From: Platanthera guangdongensis
Lineage: Eukaryota > Streptophyta > Magnoliopsida > Asparagales > Orchidaceae
Length of the DNA stretch: 64,000 nucleotides
Reading direction: 5' to 3'
Assembly: GCA_039583875.1 (NCBI GenBank)
Contig: CM077153.1
Span: forward strand, 114,882,568 to 114,946,567
Numbering within the stretch: the stretch's first letter is position 1; each line of letters opens with the position of its first letter. The position numbers and the translations under genes are program-made. Shown here piece after piece: positions 57,631 to 64,000 of the stretch. Under the pieces are notes generated by a model. It had not been told where the DNA came from and did no database searches. It saw only the letters and a list, made by a program, of their open reading frames with translations.

Positions 57631-58291
57631 TGTTGATGCACGAAAACGGATAGGGAGTCGGGCACCACCAGCTAACGGTTCGAACACCGGGGAATAGGGG
57701 AGGAAAGGAGGAGACTGTCGATCAATCGGTTACTAGCGGTCGCGGCTAAAGGACCTGAGAAGGGGGCCGCTGGCAGCGGCAACAGCAGAGTTCGCCCGCC
57801 GCGGCTTAAATGCCACTCTTGCGGCGGGCTTTCCTTTACTTCAAATAAGAAACAGTTACAACGAGTAAAAGAAGAAGCCGGCCGGACTACAAGCCGCAAT
57901 ACACTAGACTTGAGACCGCAGCTCTTAACAGGCGAGCTACTGGATCCCAGTCAGCGTGTCTTGGGGAGTGCACCCTCCCCCTATTTATAGGCTCGGGAGC
58001 CTGCCCAAACGGGCAGGGCTAAAATTACCGGCTGCCCGGGGTACAGGAGAACCGGGCAGAGGTGAGGGGAAGCAAAAGAGAGAGAAACAAGAAAGGAGGG
58101 AAGCCGCGCGGCCTGGCGGATTCCTCCTGGCGAGCTGACGGCTGAGTCCTTGGGCCTTGTCGCTGAGCAGGGTCGGCGTTGGCAGCGGCCTGACATGGAG
58201 ACCGCCCGGCTTGGGAGGCGTGGCGGCTTGAGTAGGCAGGCCGCCCGGTCTGGAAAGTTGCGCGGGCAGGTCGCGGATTCCGGGCTTATCA
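57631..58291 (-). repeat. 5' LTR of element B (right)
   Basis: 661 bp, beginning TGTTGATGCACG on plus and ending GGGCTTATCA. The TATAAATA on minus lies near 57981-57988. Confidence 0.94.
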
Positions 58292-58296
58292 GTAAT
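58292..58296. repeat. Target-site duplication GTAAT of element B, right copy
   Basis: Perfect match to 36563-36567. Confidence 0.94.
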
Positions 58297-58519
58297 ATCA
58301 AATTAAATCTAAGCTATGCTTGCAAGAAAATCTCGCAAGCATGCACTAAAGCAAAAAAACAAGCTATACAACACGTAAAGCAATTTTTAAAACAGTAAAA
58401 ATAACTAACTATACCTACTCCTAGATAAATATTGGGGTTATTATCCACCCAGCACGACTTATTTGGCTAACGAATAAGTTCTAGCTAATGGGCCTATGAA
58501 ACAAAAGATGCACAGGTAA

Positions 58520-59771
58520 CTAGCCGAATATTAGTTGCGGTAGCGAGTACCGATACAAAGATAATGAAGTTACCCCTCTACCTAAATAATAATACCTGAA
58601 CAACTCAGGTAGAGGAAATAGGAAATAAGAAGAGGAGGAGCACTGGTCCTCACTTATCTTATCATAAAAGAAATCCTTGCCAAGCAAGGCTCTGTCCATC
58701 GCAGGTCCGCATGATGCGATGTCGATGACAGGTGCTTCCACTACGAAGGAGGTAGGAACCTTCTCACACAAACAGATGCACTCGCCGTCGGCATGAGCAC
58801 AAGGCTCATCGTCATCCCAAAGTACCCGTGGAGACTCAACCCGTAAAGGCTCAGATAAGGAGGGGGGTCAAGTAATAAATGAGAGGAAAAACTAAAATGT
58901 ATGGAATATGGGAGAGTGATCCCGGTATCACCCTCAGCAGGATCCGAGCACAGATAACTATCGGTATCATATGAGTCATATCAGGGGGAATCCGAGAACT
59001 CGAGGTCCACGGTGGTAAGAAGAAGCGCCTCATCCAATAAGGAGGTGCAAACCTCCGCATCAGAAAGGGGATACTCCTCATCCCACTGGAGTGTGTCATA
59101 GTGTTGCGAAGATCAACGATCTCTGTATAAGATAGTAAAATCTTCATCCCACTTCGGCCCAACCTCAGGCACCAAATTACCAACAAATACGACATCATCA
59201 GCGGACTCACAGAAAAAGGAGAAGCACGATCAAGCAAAAATTGCGGAGGGACAATACTGCTCTCAAAATCAGGCATTGAACGAGCAGGCCCCATCGTAAA
59301 ATCATACGCAGACACCTCCCCGTCGACGGGAACAATCTCTACATCCCATACAGGAGCGACCATGTTTTCCAGATCCTCTTTTTGCTGGATACCACCAGAG
59401 TGATCGTCATCACTCAAGGGAAGCTCGTAAAAAGGGAGCGAGGGACCCATGAAAGATCTGTATACGGCGAGAGATTCTTCGGTTATCTCAGCGGGCAAAG
59501 AGAGAGCAAGGTGCGCGATGTCAGTGTATCGGCCTGGCAACACACTGGTAGGCTTGTCCACAGTAGTCCTCCGTAAACGGGGGGCTGCTGCACACATGCC
59601 CTCAGAGGGAGAAGGCTTGCACAGACGAGTGCAATCCTTCAACATGTGCCCTATCCCTTGACGTAGCAAACATCTAATACAATGCTCGGCATTTAAAGCA
59701 GCAAAGGCATCGATGTATCGGTGCAAAGTGTCATAGAGACGACACTCAGCAACATAATACATTGCGAACAA
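58520..59771 (-). pseudogene. Element C internal ORF, unknown, frameshifted
   Basis: A long minus-strand reading begins just inside the primer site (MFAMYYVAECRLYDTL) and stays open to 58851, but changes frame: acidic stretches such as SDAEVCTSLLDE are readable in another frame around 59000, and a further frame is open at 58771-58520. It contains CIRCLLRQGIGHMLKDC, a Cys/His pattern of C-x2-C-x7-H-x4-C, longer than the canonical nucleocapsid knuckle. That and its position suggest a degenerate gag-like protein, but I do not recognise the family. Confidence 0.5.
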
Positions 59772-59947
59772 AAATATTTGCCGAAAGAGTGCTACATAGC
59801 TAGAATAAAAAAAAGCATGGACCTGCTTTCTAAATCAAAAATCAGAAAAGGGACAAAAAGAGATAAACAAAAGAAACAACAAGCAACTAAAATAAAAAGA
59901 AAAATAACAATCGCAAGACTTCATTTCAGAAAACTCACACGACGGAG

Positions 59948-59967
59948 TTCCCCGGCAACGATGCCAA
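59948..59967 (-). promoter_or_regulatory. Primer-binding site of element C, tRNA-Asp-like
   Basis: Minus strand TTGGCATCGTTGCCGGGGAA, close to the TGGCGCCGTTGCCGGGGA site of Athila/Tat elements, with one or two changes. Confidence 0.8.
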
Positions 59968-59972
59968 AAACT

Positions 59973-61631
59973 TGATGCGCTTACGACAAGTGTATCACTA
60001 GCATAAGTAATATAAAATGGGGAAGCTTTCCCAAGTATCGAATCTCTCAAGGAACACTGCAAGGTGGAGTTGTCTAACAAGGAGGACTTGAGATTGAAGT
60101 CCAAAGGGGATTGGTTTTATCAAGAAAATAAAAGCTAACTAAATCTACTCCTATGCAGGCCGCTATGCGCTGCTTCGCTTGGCAGAATGGAGGGAGTTAC
60201 ATGCATAGGAAGTGAATAGAACATCGGATTGAGGGTCACAAACACCTCGTCGCAACGCACGCCTCTAGCAATCGCTAGAGTGGCAGAACCAACTATGGTG
60301 GCGGTCAGAAATATAGGCGCTGCACAAGCAACTAAAGAAGTAAAATGATAAAGATTCACATAGACATGGAACTAATAACGCTACAGCTAAAGTTCCACAT
60401 CAACTACATATAAAAATTTATACATGCACATACATCAATAATGCAAGAACAAGGCAAGAAATCGACCGAATCTGAATGCTCGTTGAGGAGTCGCGGAAGA
60501 AATCGTCGAGTTGTCAATCTGCGCCAAGCTCGGTCCTCAACTACGTCCGAGGTAGAGAATGCTATCACTACCCTCCAATAGACCCGTCTTCTTCGTGTCA
60601 CGATCCAGAATAAGGTTGCAAGCTTCCCTTTGCTTGATGGATACAGCTTCAAAACTTGCAATAGAGCTAGGAGGTGAATGTGCAGGCCGAGAGCAAGCAC
60701 CGACGAGAGGTAAGCTTCACGAGCATGGCCAGAGCTTCTCTCCTTAGTGGATGTTTAAGGGATGAGGAGAAAGGGCGACGTTTTGCCCGAAAACGGAGGC
60801 AGGAATGGCAGAAAAGCAGATCCCTCCAATTGGAAGAAAACTTGTGCTTAGATAGAATCAGGTCAAAAAAATGGTCACGCATGGTTTGGCGCACCACCAT
60901 GGGTTAACCGTCTATTATTTACGCGCAAAAATTGTCATGCGACGAAGAAGCATTGACTCGTGCGTTTTACTCACGCACGGGCGCAAATGGCCGTGCGTGA
61001 AGGAAAACGCACGGGTAATAACAGAAAGTAGAAATTTCCGGCAAGCAGGTGGAACTGTGTGTTTTACTCAATCACATGCACTTCTGCCCATGCGTGAGCA
61101 AATTACACGATTAACCACAGAGCACAATAAATCAAGGCAGCCACAGGAAAACCGTGTGTTTCTTTCGCGCATTGTTCATAAGAAACCGTCTGTTAACCAT
61201 CTGTGAAGATCGTCGAACTCATCTCAATGAAATTCGTCGAGCTCCACTCGACATTTCTCCAGCTCAACAAAACACACGATCGGGCACAAATCGTTCGTGA
61301 AGGAAACACACGACCGTGCGTTTTATACAAATAAGAACTCCTGTCTGGGGGAAAACGCAATACTTGCACAACAAAACAAAAGCTGGAGCAAAAGCTCCCA
61401 GCACCAAATATATAAGAAAGAATAGCCAGAAAGATACATGGGGAGCACCATGTGCTTACCCCTGACAACAGAATTCGTAATTGCACACCCTCAGGCCAAA
61501 GTGGTGCACAGTGTGGTCATTGAATGGACGAAGCAAATATAACTGATTATCGGTTGAAATGCAGTGCACGAGTGAGAAACAGACCCAGATAAGTCTGAAA
61601 AACCCTATATAAGTCGGACTCATCACCACCA
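59973..61631 (-). repeat. 5' LTR of element C (right)
   Basis: Begins TGATGCGCTTACGACAAG on plus and ends near CATCACCACCA. CGTGCG/CGCACG motifs are concentrated at about 60955-61330. Confidence 0.85.
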
Positions 61632-62222
61632 CAATGGTCGGCCACCCCATGGAACTCTTCTTCTCCCTCAGAGGAGTAAAAGCCCAATAAGAGTGTGGGG
61701 GTTATGGAGCCTCCATGGTCATGATGGCCATTAATTAAGCTCACATTTTCTCTCTCCTCCAAATTGGGGAAATTCACAGTCTCTCTCCTAGTGACCAATC
61801 TCTAAAATTATTGGGCCCCAAATGTGTCTCTCCACCTCCTAGACCAATGGGTCACACTAGTTTGGGCTTAGCCCACATGGATTGGGCTAGGCTAGCCCAA
61901 ATTGACCAAATTGAGCTAATTTCACTTTCTTAGGCTTAAGGTTGACCATGGTCAACTTGGCCTCTTTTGTTGACCTCAATGGGTCTCTATGGCTCTAATG
62001 TACCCTTTAATGGGTTAGAGATGTTGTGGTGGGGTCATGGAGTCATGGTGAAGCCCTATGGTCAACCCTAAGCTAGTGTTTGAAGTTCTACTATTTGCAG
62101 CCCAAGATAGTTCACACTCTGATACACATGTTCACACACAACTTTAGTACTTCCTGGAGTTTTTCCATGACTAGGCCATGACAAAACCACCCTATAGGTC
62201 TAGTTACCTGAGGGATGTTACA
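61632..62222 (-). mobile_element. Element D 3' LTR, proximal piece
   Basis: Minus strand LTR starts TGTAACATCCCTCAGG at 62222 and runs to lower coordinates until element C interrupts it. Upstream is GGCGGCGAAATTTTTATTTTTA, a chromovirus-style pre-LTR signature. Confidence 0.75.
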
Positions 62223-62334
62223 AATCCCAATAAATAAAAATAAAAATTTCGCCGCCGAAATTCAGGTTAGGCCTACGGGGCTTCAAGTACGAGAAATAAA
62301 ATGTAACATCCCGAGAGGTTAAAGGGGATACCTG

Positions 62335-64000
62335 ATGTGAAAAGTTCCGGGTACTTTGCTGCATCAAGTCCTGCGCTCCCAGGCGTGCTCCTCTTGTCCA
62401 CGATTCCTCCACAAGACCTTGACCAGCAGAACCTTCTTCCACCGCAAGACCCCCTTCCCTGTATCGTTTATCCGGATCTGCTCCAGGCGCACCAATCGAT
62501 TAGAAGCTATAGGCCCATCTATAGTCGTAATCTGCTTCTCCGGTAGAAGTAGAGCTCTCTTGAGGTAGGAGACGTGGAAGACATCGTGCAAACCCGCTAG
62601 CTCTGGCGGTAGCTCCAGTCTGTATGCCAAGGGACTGATCCGCTCCAGGATCCTGTAAAGCTCGATGTATCTCGGACTGAGCTTCTTCCGACAAAGCAAC
62701 CGTGAGACTCCATGCATACATCATATCTTCAGAAACACCTGGTATCCTACATGAAACTCTACCTGATGATGTCGAGCGTCGTAATACTTCGCCTGTCTAA
62801 TCTTAGCCTCCAACATCCTGTCTCGAATCAACCGCACCTGAGTATCTGTATCCTCGACGAAGTCCGAGCCAAGTGCCTTTGGATACTCATCCTGGATCCA
62901 AGACAAAGGAGTCATGCATCACCACCCGTATAAAGTCTCATAAGGGGCCATGTCGATGCTGGACTGGTTGCTGTGTTGTATGAGAATTTGATCAACAAGA
63001 GATGCCTCTCCCATGGCTCTCTGCGGTCCAGTATGCAAAGATGCAACAAATCCTCCAGCGTATGATTGGTGCGCTCTGTCTGCCCATCCGTCTGAGGGTG
63101 GAAGGAGGTACTAAATGTCAACCGGGTCCCCTAATAAGCCTGGATCGACCTCCACCCTTAGACATAAATCATCCATCACAATTGGACACTATCATCCATG
63201 ACACTCCATGGTATCAGACGAACTTCCCCACAAACCTCCACACCAAGTCACCCACTGGAGCATCCTTACTGATCTTTAGAAATCTGGCCAAATTCATCAA
63301 TCTATCGATGATCACCCATTTTGAGTCATTCTCTGCATGTGACCGAGGAATAACATGTATAAAATCTATGGAGATATCGTCAAACTTCAACTCTGACACC
63401 GGAAGTGGCTGTAACAATCCGACCGGACTCTTACAAACTGCCTTCACTAACTGACAAGTCTCTCAATGGGTCACAAAGTATGTGATAATCGTCTTCATGC
63501 CCGGCCAGTAAATCAACCTCTTCAGGTCGGCCTTCATCTTGGTGATGCCCTGGTACACCGAGTACCTGATGTAGTAAGCCTCAATCATAATGTCCTCCCA
63601 ATTCTGCCCCCATCCCGTATGTACAACCGTCCTCTAAAGCACAACTACTCATCCCTCTCTGTATACTACCCGGTCGTGCCCGCCTCTAAGGTCCTGAATT
63701 CTGGCCCTAGCTTGTCATCCATTCTCTGCTCAGACCTGATGCAATCTTGAATATCATCGGTACTGCTCATCGCAGCAAGATACTCCTCATAAAGCTCTGA
63801 GTCGTCCGAGGACACCAAATTAATCTGCATATCCTCCATCATCCGTACCAGCTCCATAGACATCAATTAAGGATCTGCTCCTGAAGTGGTAGTCTTCTGG
63901 CTCAGTGCGTCCGCCACATTTGCCTTCCCCGGGAGATAGTGTATTGTGTACTCATAATCAGATAGAAACTCCACTCATCGTCTCTGGCAGATGTTAAACT
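62335..64000 (-). pseudogene. pol: Element D pol remnant: RNase H end, integrase, chromodomain tail
   Basis: The minus strand entering from the right edge reads YEYTIHYLPGKANVADALSQ (RNase H end), then a linker. Integrase follows with a broken zinc finger (IYWPGMKT, then a stop before ETCQLVKAVC), LKFDDISIDFIH, and SFHPQTDGQTERTNHTLEDL. The C-terminal part has YYDARHHQVEFHVGYQVFLK, KKLSPRYIELYRILERI and LAGLHDVFHVSYLKRALL, and ends in a chromodomain-like tail, VLLVKVLWRNRGQEEHAWE with KYPELF in another frame. Several stops and shifts break it. It is less decayed than element E's remnant and of the same general type. The rest of the element lies beyond 64000. Confidence 0.9.

Larger units (their letters stand above)
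36568..58291 (-). mobile_element. Element B: same family as A, minus orientation, split by a Copia element
   Basis: 661-bp LTRs at both ends and a perfect TSD. The content mirrors element A, with gag on minus and the two extra genes on plus. Excluding the Copia insertion it is about 8.6 kb. Its gag is intact. Its gene 2 was open before the Copia insertion, and its gene 1 has a 1-bp frameshift and a 3' deletion. Confidence 0.92.
33260..61631 (-). mobile_element. Element C: non-autonomous LTR retrotransposon (LARD-like), interrupted by element B
   Basis: Two similar LTRs of about 1.66 kb (33260-34917 and 59973-61631) flank only about 3.3 kb of its own internal DNA once element B is taken out. 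A tRNA-Asp-type primer site beside the right LTR fixes the minus orientation and resembles the Athila/Tat primer site. No pol motif is present. The TSD was not resolved, because the left LTR end is altered (TATATGCTTAC against TGATGCGCTTAC). Confidence 0.8.

Overview
The window reads as repeat-dense nuclear DNA of a flowering plant, probably a dicot; I cannot name the species. The signs are plant-type Ty3/Gypsy chromoviruses, a SIRE/Maximus-like Ty1/Copia element, a plant Helitron, initiator-tRNA-Met primer sites, TATA-box promoters and short GT-AG introns. I found no ordinary host gene, tRNA gene, rRNA gene or bacterial-type operon. Nearly everything that can be assigned is a transposable element, and four insertions are delimited to the base by perfect 5-bp target-site duplications (TSDs).

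Left arm (1-23.4 kb). A broken Helitron Rep/helicase gene runs off the left edge on the minus strand (1-1792). It is followed by A-rich and GC-rich minisatellites (2.9-4.9 kb). A complete but dead plus-strand Tekay-like Gypsy element (6835-15876, TSD GTGAG) sits inside the LTR of an older minus-strand chromovirus (element E), whose integrase/chromodomain remnant is at 16.8-17.4 kb. From 17.4 to 23.4 kb the DNA is AT-rich and I could not assign it.

Centre and right arm (23.4-64 kb). Two copies of one unusual Gypsy-like family are present. Copy A is on plus at 23370-32194 (TSD CAAAT) and copy B on minus at 36568-58291 (TSD GTAAT); all four LTRs are 661 bp. They carry a gag gene but no pol. On the opposite strand they carry two further genes, each with its own TATA box. 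One of these has three exons and two 73-bp introns; the other encodes a roughly 690-residue coiled-coil protein. Copy B's coiled-coil gene is split by a young 13.1-kb minus-strand Copia element (37548-50638, TSD AGCGG). Copy B itself lies in a non-autonomous minus-strand LTR element C (33260-61631), and C lies in the LTR of another chromovirus, D, whose pol remnant reaches the right edge. This gives a nest four levels deep: D, then C, then B, then Copia.

The best candidate for something new is in the Copia element. Its LTR U3 carries about 30 copies of the palindrome GTGTCGACAC just upstream of a TATA box. A second cluster of the same motif, with its own TATA box, lies directly upstream of a large third ORF behind pol. 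This suggests an internal promoter wired to the same regulator as the LTR. Several unrelated LTR families here show the same layout, a CpG-rich palindrome array upstream of a TATA-like box, each with a different motif.
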